Part shown: positions 1-9,880 of the stretch, one piece after another
How the letters are laid out: the number at the start of each line of letters is the position of its first letter
Position numbering within the stretch: position 1 is the first letter of the stretch
The notes under the pieces: generated by a model
What the model was told of the DNA's origin: nothing
Databases searched by the model: none
What the model saw: the letters and a program-made list of their open reading frames with translations, nothing else
From: Stentor coeruleus
Lineage: Eukaryota; Ciliophora; Heterotrichea; Heterotrichida; Stentoridae
Direction of reading: 5' to 3'
DNA length: 64,000 bases
Assembly: GCA_001970955.1 (NCBI GenBank)
Contig: MPUH01000053.1
Coordinates: 1-64,000, forward strand
Made by a program: the position numbers and the translations under genes

Positions 1-252
1 CTTTTCAAGTTAAATAATATACTTTTCATAAATCAAAAGTTAAAATCCCACAATGAATTTTCCTTTAACCATATTACTCTCTACACCTATTTTTAATAAC
101 ATAATATAATTCTCTACCTTCTCACCCAAGCTTTTTTTTTAACATAAAACAAAATTTTTAAATTCATAATCTTCAAAACATTCATAGGCATAATCTTCAA
201 AATTACTCTGACAAACAATATTAAATAAGCTAGAAATTTTATATTAAATTTA

Positions 253-606
253 CTACCACCACTTCTTTGTAATAATTTCTTCTTCTTTTCTTTGTAGCTC
301 AGCGATTTCATCCTCAAGTCTCAAATTCGCTTGTAAAAGTCTTTCAATTTCACTTTCATGATTAACAAACTGTGGTTCTTCTACCATTGGCTTGTTATCC
401 AAAAGTCTTCTAAGTTCTTTAAGTTCATGAAGGATGCTTGAAAAATCCCTGTGTTTTAATTACTCGTTACTCAAACCAAGTCCTTCAAGTTCTTTTTCTA
501 CTTGCCCAATACAATATTCTGTATACTTTTCATTTTCATTTTCCCCAAGTTCTTCAGTCCCTACTTTCATTATGGTTCCTGACTTTTTTTCAGATAGGCT
601 TATCAT
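253..606 (-). CDS. Small coiled-coil protein, one 15-base intron
   Basis: A gene of about 112 residues in two exons. The first exon reads from an ATG at 606 (a second in-frame ATG lies at 570). A 15-base intron at 449-463 (coding strand gtaattaaaacacag) joins it in frame to a second exon ending ...ITKKWW and TAG at 255-253. An in-frame TAA lies just upstream of the 606 ATG. The second half is a charged, leucine-rich helix (LHELKELRRLLD, then ESEIERLLQANLRLEDEIAELQRKEEE) expected to form a coiled coil. I do not recognise the family. The exact reading-frame restoration across a 15-base GTA...AG element is the main support; which ATG is used is uncertain. Confidence 0.7.
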
Positions 607-851
607 ATTTATTTATCTTATATTCTCTTAATATTAGATTTTTTGTATAAAATTTGATATAATTTTTAATGATATTTTTAAGTTTTGATAAAAGTTTTAG
701 AGTAATTTAAAGGAAATTTGTTATAGAATTCAGTGGATTTATTATAAAGTGTTTGTAATTTTTTGATATGATAATAGAAATTATGGTGTATTTAGATAAT
801 TTATATAGTGAAATTTTATAGTTTATGTTGGGAATTAAATTAAGTTTTTAA

Positions 852-2861
852 CTAAAACTTAGGTTCTTGTCCTGGTTTGCAGAGAACAATACATTTAACT
901 CCATGGATTTTTTTAGGGTTTATCACAAGGGCAGGGTTGTTAGGTTGAATAGTCCTTGCTGTGTTAAAATCTTCAGCTGCTTCATGGTAATGCTTAAGAG
1001 CTTTTTGACTAAAACCTCTACGGAAAAAGGCATGGGCGTTATTTGGCTGGAGTCTTATAACAATAGTAAAATCCTGTAAAGCTTTTTCATTCTCATCAAT
1101 CATCTGATACGCCTTAGCTCTTTCATGATAATACAAAGGTTCATTTGGACAAAGTTCAATACACTTGCTAAACGGGATAACCGCTTTATTAAACACTTCC
1201 AAATTAGCATAAGAAAGTCCTAAATGATAATAAATATCCGGTTTATATGTAGGAAAAGGTTTATTTTCAAGTGACTCCTTAAAATCCTTAATAGCAAGCT
1301 TATACCTTTCCGACTGAAAATAAGCTAAACCTCTTTTATAAAACAACTGCGGGTCTGATGGACTAAACGATAACCCAGTACTTAAATCAGCAACAGACAA
1401 ATCATAAGACTTCATATCACAAAAAAGTGCAGCTCTATCCACAAGAAAATCCACACAACTTCTTTCCCTTTCAATTGCCAATGACATATTCGCTAATGCT
1501 TCCTCATAATTCCCAAGAGCTTTATTCGCATTACCTAATCCATTATAAATCAATGGGCTTTCAGAATCAACCTCAATCGCTTTTTCAAAATCAGCAATAG
1601 CGCTTTCTGGTTTACCTAATCTTAACAAAGATATCCCTCTATAAATATATGCATCAGGACTTGTTGGATCAATAGAAATTGCTTTATTAAAATCTTTTAT
1701 AGCTACATCATGATTTCTCATATCCTGATATAATCTTCCTCTACTTTCATAAACTAGTCTATCTTCCCCAACAAGTTCTAAAACTCTAGTAAAAGCTTGT
1801 AAAGCTTGTGGAAACTGTCCAGCTTTGTGTAACATAATACCTAAATGATATCTAGAAGCAACATGGTCTGGGGTAATTTCAAGTGCTTTTGAGAACATTT
1901 CAATAGCTTCAGCATGTTTTTCTTGTTTCTGATACGCCAGACCTTTAGAATGAAAGAACTTTGGATTCTGTGGGGCAAGAGATATCGCTCGATCAAAGTC
2001 ATCATAAGCTTCTTTATATTTATCCATAACCAAATACGTGTTTCCTCTATTAAAATAATAATTCGGGTCCTGATTATCAATATCAATAGCTTTATTAAAA
2101 TCCCTTAACGCAGCATCACAATCTCCAGTATGATAATAAACAACTCCTCTATTATAAAATAAAGTTGGGTTATCTTTATCCATATCAATAGCTTTATTAA
2201 ACTCAATAGTCGCACTATCAAATTCTTTATTTTCAAAATAACTAAGCCCTAGATTGTTTCGAGCATTAACATTATCTGCTTGTATACCCACAGCTTTTTT
2301 CAAATCAGCAATAGACAAATCAAGTTTTTCTAATCTTCTATAACAATTGCCTCTATTACAATATGCTTGAAAATTATCTGTTAATGAACTTATGGCTTTT
2401 GTATAATCATCAACTGCATTTTCAAATTTACCCATTTTACTATAGACTATTGCCCTTGAGTAATAATAGTGACCATTTGCTGGGTCTAGATAAATAGCTT
2501 CATTGAAATCTTCTAAAGCTTCTTCTAAACGACCCATTTTCTGATAGCAAATACCTCTTTCTGAATAATGTGTGGCACATGTTGGGTCTAACTGAATGGC
2601 AACTGAAAAGTCACAACTACTTCTTCTGTACCAACCGAGGTTCATATATGCTATACCTCTATAAGTCCAATATAAAGCTTTATCTTCACGAAGGATTATT
2701 GCGTCTGAAAATAACTGAGCTGCGGTCTCGTATTGTTCTGGATTTTTAGCTTCTTTTATTATTGTCCGGCCTTCTTTGAACTTGAGTTCGGCTTCGCGGT
2801 TGTTTTTGTTTTGCTCACGGTTTTCTGTTTGCTGCTGCTCCTTTTGCGATACTTTATGCAT
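852..2861 (-). CDS. Tetratricopeptide (TPR) repeat protein
   Basis: A 669-residue protein made almost entirely of tandem 34-residue TPR units from about residue 35 to 645. Repeated signatures such as A..DF.KAI.LDP, Y..RG..Y..MG and A..YY.RG are visible throughout. TPR solenoids act as protein-docking scaffolds; nothing here identifies the partner. The first 30 residues are rich in K, Q and E, and the last 20 leave the repeat pattern (...CIVLCKPGQEPKF). There is no signal peptide or membrane segment. ATG at 2861 and stop TAG. Ciliates have many such proteins, several linked to cilia, but function cannot be assigned from sequence alone. Confidence 0.9.
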   Translation of the reverse strand: MHKVSQKEQQQTENREQNKNNREAELKFKEGRTIIKEAKNPEQYETAAQLFSDAIILREDKALYWTYRGIAYMNLGWYRRSSCDFSVAIQLDPTCATHYSERGICYQKMGRLEEALEDFNEAIYLDPANGHYYYSRAIVYSKMGKFENAVDDYTKAISSLTDNFQAYCNRGNCYRRLEKLDLSIADLKKAVGIQADNVNARNNLGLSYFENKEFDSATIEFNKAIDMDKDNPTLFYNRGVVYYHTGDCDAALRDFNKAIDIDNQDPNYYFNRGNTYLVMDKYKEAYDDFDRAISLAPQNPKFFHSKGLAYQKQEKHAEAIEMFSKALEITPDHVASRYHLGIMLHKAGQFPQALQAFTRVLELVGEDRLVYESRGRLYQDMRNHDVAIKDFNKAISIDPTSPDAYIYRGISLLRLGKPESAIADFEKAIEVDSESPLIYNGLGNANKALGNYEEALANMSLAIERERSCVDFLVDRAALFCDMKSYDLSVADLSTGLSFSPSDPQLFYKRGLAYFQSERYKLAIKDFKESLENKPFPTYKPDIYYHLGLSYANLEVFNKAVIPFSKCIELCPNEPLYYHERAKAYQMIDENEKALQDFTIVIRLQPNNAHAFFRRGFSQKALKHYHEAAEDFNTARTIQPNNPALVINPKKIHGVKCIVLCKPGQEPKF

Positions 2862-3184
2862 TTTTTTTATGGATTTATAAGAAGAGCATGATTAGTTAGG
2901 AAAATGCTTTGGAGATTGAAGAAGGGATTTTAAAGGGAAATTAGGTTTTGGTTTTTAATGGAGGGAGGGTTTGTTGGAAGATAGTAGTTTTTGGAGGTTT
3001 AGAAATAGGATATTAAGATGTTTTATTAGATTTAGTTGTTGTATGAATTAAGAGTTGTTAGTGAGAAATTGGTTTCAGATTTTAAATACAAATATTACTG
3101 ATGAAATATATCTTATTTACAAATACTATTTATTCTCATATCCAAAATACTTATTTCCCCATATAAATCCTACCTCCAAAAAAA
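2862..3184. other. Intergenic, no gene seen
   Basis: Between the TPR gene start and the stop of the PX-protein gene. The part next to the TPR start (2880-3060) is G-rich and C-poor on the plus strand, the composition seen before other minus-strand genes here. No coding frame was found. Confidence 0.6.
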
Positions 3185-4252
3185 TTATTTATTATTATGA
3201 ACGTAAAGCATCCGCTTGGACTGGGTAATAATACTGCTAAACTCATCATTATGCGCACTCAAAAAAGCTTTCATGATCTTGTTAAAATGAAAACTCCTAG
3301 TCTTTTTGAAAAATGGTATTTCCAACTTAGCCAGTCTATTATTAATGATCTTTTCTGTAATCCTAATCATTTCTACCTCATGTTTACATTCCATCAAAAT
3401 TTCTAATAAATGACTTTTAATCTCCTCCTCACTTTGCCCTTTAAGTTTCTGCATCAAAGATTTTTTCCCACTTGCAACTTTATCATAAGACGCCTGATAT
3501 TCATTTAGTTGATATTCTGCTTTTATTCTTAGTTTCACAATTTTTTCTCTAGATTTTATCGCATTTATCATGCCTTGAACCTCATAAATTTCATTATTTA
3601 ACCAATCCTGGATGATTTTATAAGGATTTATACATTCTTCACGTAAAGTGACAACTTCTTCTTGATCGATTAAAATTTTCCCAACTTTATTCATGTTGTC
3701 AAATAACATTGATAATTCTCGGGCGTAGTTTTCGTAATTGGATGAATTTTGGCGGCATATTGTAGAGAAATTTTGCATTTTTGATAGATTTGATTCGAAA
3801 TTGCTTTCTGAATCTGTTATGTATTCATCATCGAAATCGGTGATTGTGACGTGGCTGAAGACTTTTTGGTACCTTTCAGACATGTCGATTATACTTTCGA
3901 TGTCGAAAGGGATTTTGGAGTAATCTCGGTCATCTTTGAGGAAATATTGGAATTCAACAGATCGATAAAGAAATGCGATTGATATGATTTTAATAATATA
4001 GTTTTCTACTAGCTTTCTTATATCGCTTTCTTCAATATGAACCTAACTTTAAAATACTATTGAGTCAGGGATAAAAGGGACATAGCAGCCTGGCCAATGA
4101 TTAGATAGGTTTCTTTTAAGAATAATAAGATCTTTGTATTTTCGTTCTACTTCATATGGACCATTGCTATCTTCGCTTTTGATGATATATAGTTCTCTCT
4201 CAGGGATACTCAGTGAAATTTTTATGTTTTCTTGACTTAGCTCTGTGTCCAT
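3185..4252 (-). CDS. PX-domain protein, sorting-nexin-like
   Basis: About 350 residues in two exons joined by a 15-base intron at 4043-4057 (coding strand gtattttaaagttag), which links ...PFIPDSI to VHIEESD... in frame. The N-terminal 100 residues form a PX (phox) domain: RKYKDLIILKRNLSNHWPG and PFIPDS match the basic and proline-rich loops that bind phosphoinositides. The remaining 230 residues are long charged helices resembling the Vps5/BAR region of endosomal sorting nexins, so a role in endosomal membrane sorting is inferred. The likely start is the ATG at 4252, since the frame runs further upstream without an earlier ATG. PX assignment is firm; the BAR part is by position and helix character only. 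Confidence 0.75.
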
Positions 4253-4775
4253 ATTATATTTGGATTTTAAATATTTTATTATAGAATTACTAGTAAAAGC
4301 TATCAAAGTTAAAATTGTGAAAATATATGATTTTGGAGTTTAAAATATTAATGCAATATATTAGAGATNATTTTAAATTTTTTATTATAAAATAACAAGT
4401 AAAAATATTAAAGATAATATTGATTTATCATAAAGAGATCTATCACAATCTTAAATAATCATCTATAACTAATCTTAAAGAATATACCCAAAACTTATAC
4501 TCTAACACTAATTAGTAAATTAAATCCTTTATCTATCTCAACTAATACCCATTTTCTAAAATTGATAGATTCTGATATACTTTTTATAAATTATATAATC
4601 CTCTCCAAGCCATGCATTTACCAAATATCATTCTTAATTTTATCCTTAAGTTTTCTTTAGTAACATCAAATTCAACTAACTAATTAAATGCGTCACCAAA
4701 TAACATTTTAGTCACTTATAAATATCCATAGTTAATTTTACAAAGCATAATTTCAATAATTTTTTCTTAATATAA
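4253..4775. other. Intergenic with one N
   Basis: AT-rich spacer between divergent genes (PX protein on minus, EF-hand protein on plus). It contains an undetermined base at 4369. From about 4500 to the EF-hand gene the plus strand is C-rich and G-poor. No coding frame was seen. Confidence 0.6.
4264..4415. repeat. Imperfect direct repeat around the N at 4369
   Basis: The sequence starting attttaaat at 4264 recurs, with several mismatches, directly after the N at 4370 (period 106) and continues for about 45 bases. It resembles the exact duplications at the other N positions but is only about 80 percent identical by eye. It could be divergent haplotypes at a contig join or chance similarity in AT-rich DNA. 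Confidence 0.4.
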
Positions 4776-6077
4776 ATGGGAAATTTTGTTAACATAAGCT
4801 ACTTACAGAATCCAATTAACACACATCTACTGTTTCTGACTAATTGTATAGATTATTTAGGGTCTCCTCAAGATATAGGGAAATTATTTAAAAATTTTTC
4901 ATCAATGCAGGAGGTTACAGGGTTTTATATTTTAAGATCACAACTAAAATTAATTTCAAGAGAAACGCCTTTGGCTGGAAATGAAGATACACTTATAAAA
5001 TATTTTAATGTGACCTCAACTAAAAAAATAAACCTTATGGAAGTCCTATCTAGTCTTATAACTTATTCTATAGCTAGTTGGAAGATTAAAGTAAAACTAG
5101 CATATCTTGTCTTTGATTTTGATGAAAGCAAGACAATAACTAAAGATGAGATGGTTATCATGATTATATCTTTTATTAGAGGTATTAGTCAATCTACTAA
5201 TTCAACATTATACGAATCACTAGATTTAGAGCCTCTCGGAAGACAATGCTTTGAGCTAGCAAACTCCGACCCAGAAGGTCGAATAACCCTAGACCAGTTA
5301 ACAAATTGGGTAGGAGAATGTGAAGACATTGTCCAACTATTCCAAAAATACGAACTTAAAACAGAGCCATCCACAAAACCACGAATATTAGCCAGAAGAA
5401 AAATATCTATTGGCCTAAAAAAAGACAATCTAATAAAAAGAGAAAGTATCAGTATACCTTTCGCAGGTAGATCTAAATTAAAACACATGAAAAACTTCAG
5501 TTTACCTCGAGTAATAGAAAAAAATGATTGGAAAACCAGAGATAAAGACCTTCAATTCTTACACGACATTTTTTACAAACATGCTAATGATCGAGGATAT
5601 TCCCCAGTTGGCGAATTATATCAAGAACTTATAGAAAGTATACATTTTAAAAAAGAAAGTGAATTTTTTTTCCATGAATTTGACTTTAATGCTAATACAT
5701 TGATCAGTTTTTCTCAATTGATAGAGTTTTTCGATAAGTGCAAGTCAAAACAGGGATATTTTATTAAAAAAGGCCAGGAAGTTTTTTACCCAGCAAATGA
5801 GCCATTTGTTCAAAAAGGGTTTTTTTCAGTAAAAATGCAGACTCTTAGAAGTATGTTTATGAATTTCGATAAAAATAAAGACGGGTTTCTTACATATAAT
5901 GAGCTTAAAGATGGTCTGAAAAAGCATTTTACCAAAGCTACGATAAAAGAAATTTTTGAAAACTACGATATAGATGGGAATAAACTTATCGACTTCACAG
6001 AGTTTATGAATGTGTTTTCACCTTTAAGAAAATGCTTTCAATGTAATCGAAGAAAATTTTCTGTATCCCAAGCTTAA
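4776..6077 (+). CDS. EF-hand calcium-binding protein
   Basis: A 433-residue protein with about five EF-hand-like units near residues 113, 163, 301, 360 and 394. The last two are a canonical pair (DKNKDGFLTYNE and DIDGNKLIDFTE); the first (DFDESKTITKDE) lacks the central glycine but keeps the coordinating acids, and the others are degenerate. The protein starts MGNFVNIS, which could be N-myristoylated, giving a calcium-switch protein like recoverin or calcineurin B families, but it is twice their length and carries no kinase or phosphatase domain. A C-terminal CFQCNRRK follows the last EF-hand. The stop lies 29 bases from the stop of the convergent Pet127-like gene. Calcium binding is well supported; the partner is unknown. 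Confidence 0.85.
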   Translation: MGNFVNISYLQNPINTHLLFLTNCIDYLGSPQDIGKLFKNFSSMQEVTGFYILRSQLKLISRETPLAGNEDTLIKYFNVTSTKKINLMEVLSSLITYSIASWKIKVKLAYLVFDFDESKTITKDEMVIMIISFIRGISQSTNSTLYESLDLEPLGRQCFELANSDPEGRITLDQLTNWVGECEDIVQLFQKYELKTEPSTKPRILARRKISIGLKKDNLIKRESISIPFAGRSKLKHMKNFSLPRVIEKNDWKTRDKDLQFLHDIFYKHANDRGYSPVGELYQELIESIHFKKESEFFFHEFDFNANTLISFSQLIEFFDKCKSKQGYFIKKGQEVFYPANEPFVQKGFFSVKMQTLRSMFMNFDKNKDGFLTYNELKDGLKKHFTKATIKEIFENYDIDGNKLIDFTEFMNVFSPLRKCFQCNRRKFSVSQA

Positions 6078-6106
6078 ATTACTATTTCTAACTATCTTAA
6101 TAAAAC

Positions 6107-7708
6107 TTACTGATTTGACATCAATGATCTATATGTTGGCTTTCTATAAACATGGAAATCATTAAACTTCTTCCAAGTGCCAATAAAATCTTTATGATAA
6201 GTAATTGAGTCCATCTTATAAGCATGATGTAAAAAGTACATATAATCTTGAAACTTCATAACACCTTTATTATATTTCACCTGTTTAAAAGTAAACTTAT
6301 CACCTTTTTCCAAAAATACCGGCTCCTTTTGCAATATCCCATTTATATAAGGAAATATCCTCCTCGACATTGCATAAGCAGTTTTCCCAGGGAAAAACGC
6401 GTTATAAAAATCAACTTCATCTTCAATGAATTTTTTAATCTCTGGAACATTTGTGTATTCAAAATTCTTTTCATGAGCTTCAGCTGTAATAAGCAGTTCA
6501 TCAGACTTATAATTAGCGAAAATTCCTACTTTTATAAGTTCGTCTTTAGGAAATTTTGCTGTAACATCATCAAGTATATCTTGAAACATAGCCAAACATA
6601 TTTTCAATACTTGTTCTGAAATCTCAGCACATCCAAAAAGTCTTTTTTCAATTTCATCAATTTTTATATATTCATAACCAAATATTTCTTCGGTATTATG
6701 ATATGCTATAAAAGCACCATCCATTTTACCAATTTTGATTTGGAAAAAGTATTTAAGTAATATAGATCTGATTAAATCAAAATATTCTCTTTCATAAGAT
6801 GAATGTATGCCATTACGTTTTGTGATTTTATAGTCTAAATACTGAAAATAATTGTTTAAATCATATCTTATTGGCGCTGCAGCTCTAGTTTTGATTTCAA
6901 AAACAAATGGGTTTCCTTCTTCATCTAAACCCTCACAATCAATTTGTGACCTGACAATAAGATTTCCTATTTTCCTAAACCTGAAAGATCGACTTGATGC
7001 TTCTACGACTTCTTTATCATTAGGACTGATTTCTTTACTTAAGTCGCAGAGACGGGCAAAAATTTCAGGTTCAGTTGTAAAAAGTGCTTCAAGGACAATA
7101 CCACCCATAAGTAAAATTTGTGCATTATTATCAATTGGACCTTTATCTCCATCTATAGCATAAATTCCCCCAGGAAGTTTGCGTAAAATGAAAGTTGTGG
7201 GTTTTCTATATGCGCTCATATAATTCATATTTAAATGATCATAATTTTTCCCGAGTCCAGTTATGTCTGGGGATTTAAAATTGCTTATGACATAATATAA
7301 TTGTTGTAATGATTCTGTTAGACTTGATGACCCTGTCATATACTTGCATTTTTCTTTTGTTGCAACTGAATGTAATAGAATATCATTTGATGGTCTTGTA
7401 TAATTTGTAAACCGATCATAAAGTTCTGGGGTTATTTTTGGGCAAACTTGGGCTTGTTTTGGGAATTGATCTGATGGGTAGATGCCTTCGGTACGGACAA
7501 TTTTTTCTAGGTTATGGAAAAGATGAGGAGGGCGAGTAGGTGAAGAGGCCAAGGAATGATCTTCAAGTTTTTTTAGATCATACTCTTTAGCATAGATATG
7601 ACGCTGGGGATTAACCAGGTTTAGCTGAGAGTCGAGTTTTCTGTCAGTGAGCCACTCTTCACTTTCGATGGATTCACTTGCAAATCTTCTCAACCTTCTC
7701 AGCAACAT
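6107..7708 (-). CDS. PET127: Pet127-like mitochondrial RNA-processing protein
   Basis: A 533-residue protein with an Arg-rich, acid-free N-terminus (MLLRRLRRFA) typical of a mitochondrial presequence. The core motif RSQIDCEG...FEIKTRAAAPIR at about residues 252-278 matches the fungal and protist Pet127 family, where S-Q-x-D and the x-KTR segment resemble a PD-(D/E)XK nuclease site. Yeast Pet127 is an inner-membrane-associated protein needed for 5' processing and turnover of mitochondrial RNAs; the same role is inferred here. It is the last of three minus-strand genes separated by 30 and 14 bases. Recognition is from memory of the motif; a profile search (Pfam Pet127) would settle it. Confidence 0.7.
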   Translation of the reverse strand: MLLRRLRRFASESIESEEWLTDRKLDSQLNLVNPQRHIYAKEYDLKKLEDHSLASSPTRPPHLFHNLEKIVRTEGIYPSDQFPKQAQVCPKITPELYDRFTNYTRPSNDILLHSVATKEKCKYMTGSSSLTESLQQLYYVISNFKSPDITGLGKNYDHLNMNYMSAYRKPTTFILRKLPGGIYAIDGDKGPIDNNAQILLMGGIVLEALFTTEPEIFARLCDLSKEISPNDKEVVEASSRSFRFRKIGNLIVRSQIDCEGLDEEGNPFVFEIKTRAAAPIRYDLNNYFQYLDYKITKRNGIHSSYEREYFDLIRSILLKYFFQIKIGKMDGAFIAYHNTEEIFGYEYIKIDEIEKRLFGCAEISEQVLKICLAMFQDILDDVTAKFPKDELIKVGIFANYKSDELLITAEAHEKNFEYTNVPEIKKFIEDEVDFYNAFFPGKTAYAMSRRIFPYINGILQKEPVFLEKGDKFTFKQVKYNKGVMKFQDYMYFLHHAYKMDSITYHKDFIGTWKKFNDFHVYRKPTYRSLMSNQ

Positions 7709-7738
7709 ATTTATATTATAAGATATATTTTATGATGA

Positions 7739-8317
7739 TTAAAAAAGAATACTCGACTCAGGCCTTTTATAAGTTGTGAGTTGCATCCACTTATTTTCAG
7801 GGTCAAATTTCCATATCAATCCTATATGGGTATACCTATCATTAAGCAAAATTAGTATATTGTATATTTTCTCACTCCAGACCTTATCAACTTTCCCATT
7901 CTTCCACCTCCATGCAAGATGTTTAAGTTTTCGTAAAACACAAAGTTCTGCAGCAAGAATTACAATGTCAAGTATTAATATAACCCATACTATCAGTAAT
8001 AGCATAGTTATTGTTGTTATCCCAGCTGCTGCACAAAAAAAGACCCAAATTTTTAGTGAAATAGGAGGATTTGCTTTAGCACATTTTTCTTTAAGTTCGT
8101 CAAAGTCATCTTCAAACTCTAAAGTGCTAAGTTTGTCTCCTATTATTTCTTGAGCTTTGATTTTTCCTGAATCAAAATCGAAGTTTTTAAGTTTTTCATC
8201 GTATTTGAATACTACTGAGTTTTCCATGGTAATTGGGAGGATTATTTCTTCATCTCCTTGCATTATATCCCCACTAGGATCTCCTGATATAAAAGGATCG
8301 GAAAAGTTTAAGTTCAT
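7739..8317 (-). CDS. Membrane protein of unknown function
   Basis: A 192-residue protein with an acidic N-terminal 80 residues, one long hydrophobic stretch at about 88-128 that could make one or two membrane spans, and a C-terminal 65 residues rich in W and K (LAWRWKNGKVDKVW, then GLIWKFDPENKWMQL). I do not recognise the family. It starts only 14 bases after the stop codon of the upstream cytochrome b5 reductase gene and ends 30 bases before the Pet127-like start, all on the minus strand. No signal peptide is visible. Confidence 0.75.
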   Translation of the reverse strand: MNLNFSDPFISGDPSGDIMQGDEEIILPITMENSVVFKYDEKLKNFDFDSGKIKAQEIIGDKLSTLEFEDDFDELKEKCAKANPPISLKIWVFFCAAAGITTITMLLLIVWVILILDIVILAAELCVLRKLKHLAWRWKNGKVDKVWSEKIYNILILLNDRYTHIGLIWKFDPENKWMQLTTYKRPESSILF

Positions 8318-8331
8318 TTTTATTAGTCTAG

Positions 8332-9201
8332 CTAGAATTTTACTATCATTGATTCTAAATAACCCATATCAATAAGGAGTTTCCGAACGTGAATGTTCAT
8401 AGCTCTAGGTCCACTGTGGAATATCAAAGTTTCCTTATCAGGAGGAGGCATTCTTTCTCTAATATGTTCCTCACTTACAAGCCCATTACCCATATTCCAT
8501 TTCTCAGGGGGTTTCTCAAGCACATAATATGAACTAATAACCTGTTCAGCCACATACTCATCAAGTATAGGCCTGAACAAAATATCATTTTCTGTTTTAT
8601 TCGCATACAGCAACGATATATTAGCATTTTCACCCTGATTCACACAATATTGAAGTAACTGAAAGCAAGGAGTTATCCCTGTTCCTCCAGCAATAAGCCC
8701 AATATTCTTAGCTTTCTTTATAATTTCATCATCTTCTTGTTTAATTTTAAATATCCCATTACCAACATATATTATCTTACCTGATGGACCTGAGATATCT
8801 AATGAATCACCTATTTTCATAGAATCTAAATATTGTGTGAAAATACCCCCATTTGGGAATTCAGGATGTGAATTTTTATAATAGATTTTTATTGGAACTT
8901 CAAAAAATCCTTTTTCGTTTATGTTGGATGTTGGGGTGTATTTACGCATTATTTCTTCTCCTTCTGGATGAGTTGGTGTGGATATTTTTGCTTTGAAAAG
9001 AAGATGTTGGCATATGGGAAGACCAAGTTGCTGGGTATCTTCAGGGAACTCAAAGCGGAAAATCTTTGTGTTGTCGGAGATTGGCAATACTTCTGAAAGC
9101 TTGACTTTGAAATAGTTTTCTGGACCTTGTAAGATCCCATTTGGTACTGAATAGGTATTACTGTTGCTTATGGGTTTTCTAAATAAACGTAAAAGCCACA
9201 T
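8332..9201 (-). CDS. NADH-cytochrome b5 reductase
   Basis: A 289-residue flavoprotein of the ferredoxin-NADP reductase superfamily. The FAD-binding motif RKYTPTS is at residues 86-92, the second flavin loop GGIFTQYLD at 118-126 and the NAD-binding GGTGITP at 172-178. The usual C-terminal CGPxxM is replaced by HSGPRAMN (about 263-270), so the catalytically helpful Cys is Ser here. It ends GYLESMIVKF, close to the usual family C-terminus. The enzyme passes electrons from NADH to cytochrome b5 for lipid desaturation and related reactions. A short N-terminal segment (MWLLRLFRKP) may be a membrane or mitochondrial anchor. First gene of a tight three-gene cluster. Confidence 0.92.
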   Translation of the reverse strand: MWLLRLFRKPISNSNTYSVPNGILQGPENYFKVKLSEVLPISDNTKIFRFEFPEDTQQLGLPICQHLLFKAKISTPTHPEGEEIMRKYTPTSNINEKGFFEVPIKIYYKNSHPEFPNGGIFTQYLDSMKIGDSLDISGPSGKIIYVGNGIFKIKQEDDEIIKKAKNIGLIAGGTGITPCFQLLQYCVNQGENANISLLYANKTENDILFRPILDEYVAEQVISSYYVLEKPPEKWNMGNGLVSEEHIRERMPPPDKETLIFHSGPRAMNIHVRKLLIDMGYLESMIVKF

Positions 9202-9880
9202 TCCAGATAATATTCAGATAATGCATTTATGGATTAGATATAGTGAAATTTGTTTAGCTTTATTAGATTTTGTAGGTTTAAGAATAGAAATATTATTCAA
9301 GTGAATACTAGAATGTGTTATATCAAAGCTTAGGCTTGAAAAATTAGAGGAAAATATTTTTGACTTTGGAATTTTGTGGAAGATTGAATTTAAAAGATAA
9401 AATGCTTATTTACTTAAGAATAATCACTTATTTAGAAGTTGCTGCTTCATATGAGATTTTTATGTGATTTCTTTATTTATTGAAGATATATTTTTTCCAT
9501 TATGCAACCTTGATGCAATCTAAATTTTTATTCTCTCTTATATACGATTTATACCGAATCCCCTAGATTTTACTTTTCCAATCCTACATCCGCACCTCCA
9601 CATTCATCACTCATATTGTCGCTCCTAAATTTTCAAAAAATAATTTTCAGATAAAAACTTACACCCAAAATATCATATCTCTTCTATCAAATCACCATAC
9701 AATATAATCCTTGCATATCTATATAAAAATTCATTAGAAACATAAAATCTAATACAAAAATCCCTAAAACTCATATAAAAAACCCTTCAAAAGCTTTAAG
9801 CATTTTTTAATAACCTACATTCCCCCAAAAAAAAAAAAAAAGTCAAAAACCACTCAAATATCCAATCCAATCTATACTTA
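9202..9880. other. Intergenic, no gene seen
   Basis: Spacer between two minus-strand genes. The half next to the b5 reductase start is G-containing; from about 9540 to 9870 the plus strand is C-rich and almost G-free, with an A-run at about 9827-9841. This is the composition found after the stops of minus-strand genes here. No coding frame was found. Confidence 0.6.

Noticed and set aside
434-650. Plus-strand frames over the small coiled-coil gene
   Set aside because: They are low-complexity F/S-rich mirror frames of the minus-strand coding sequence.
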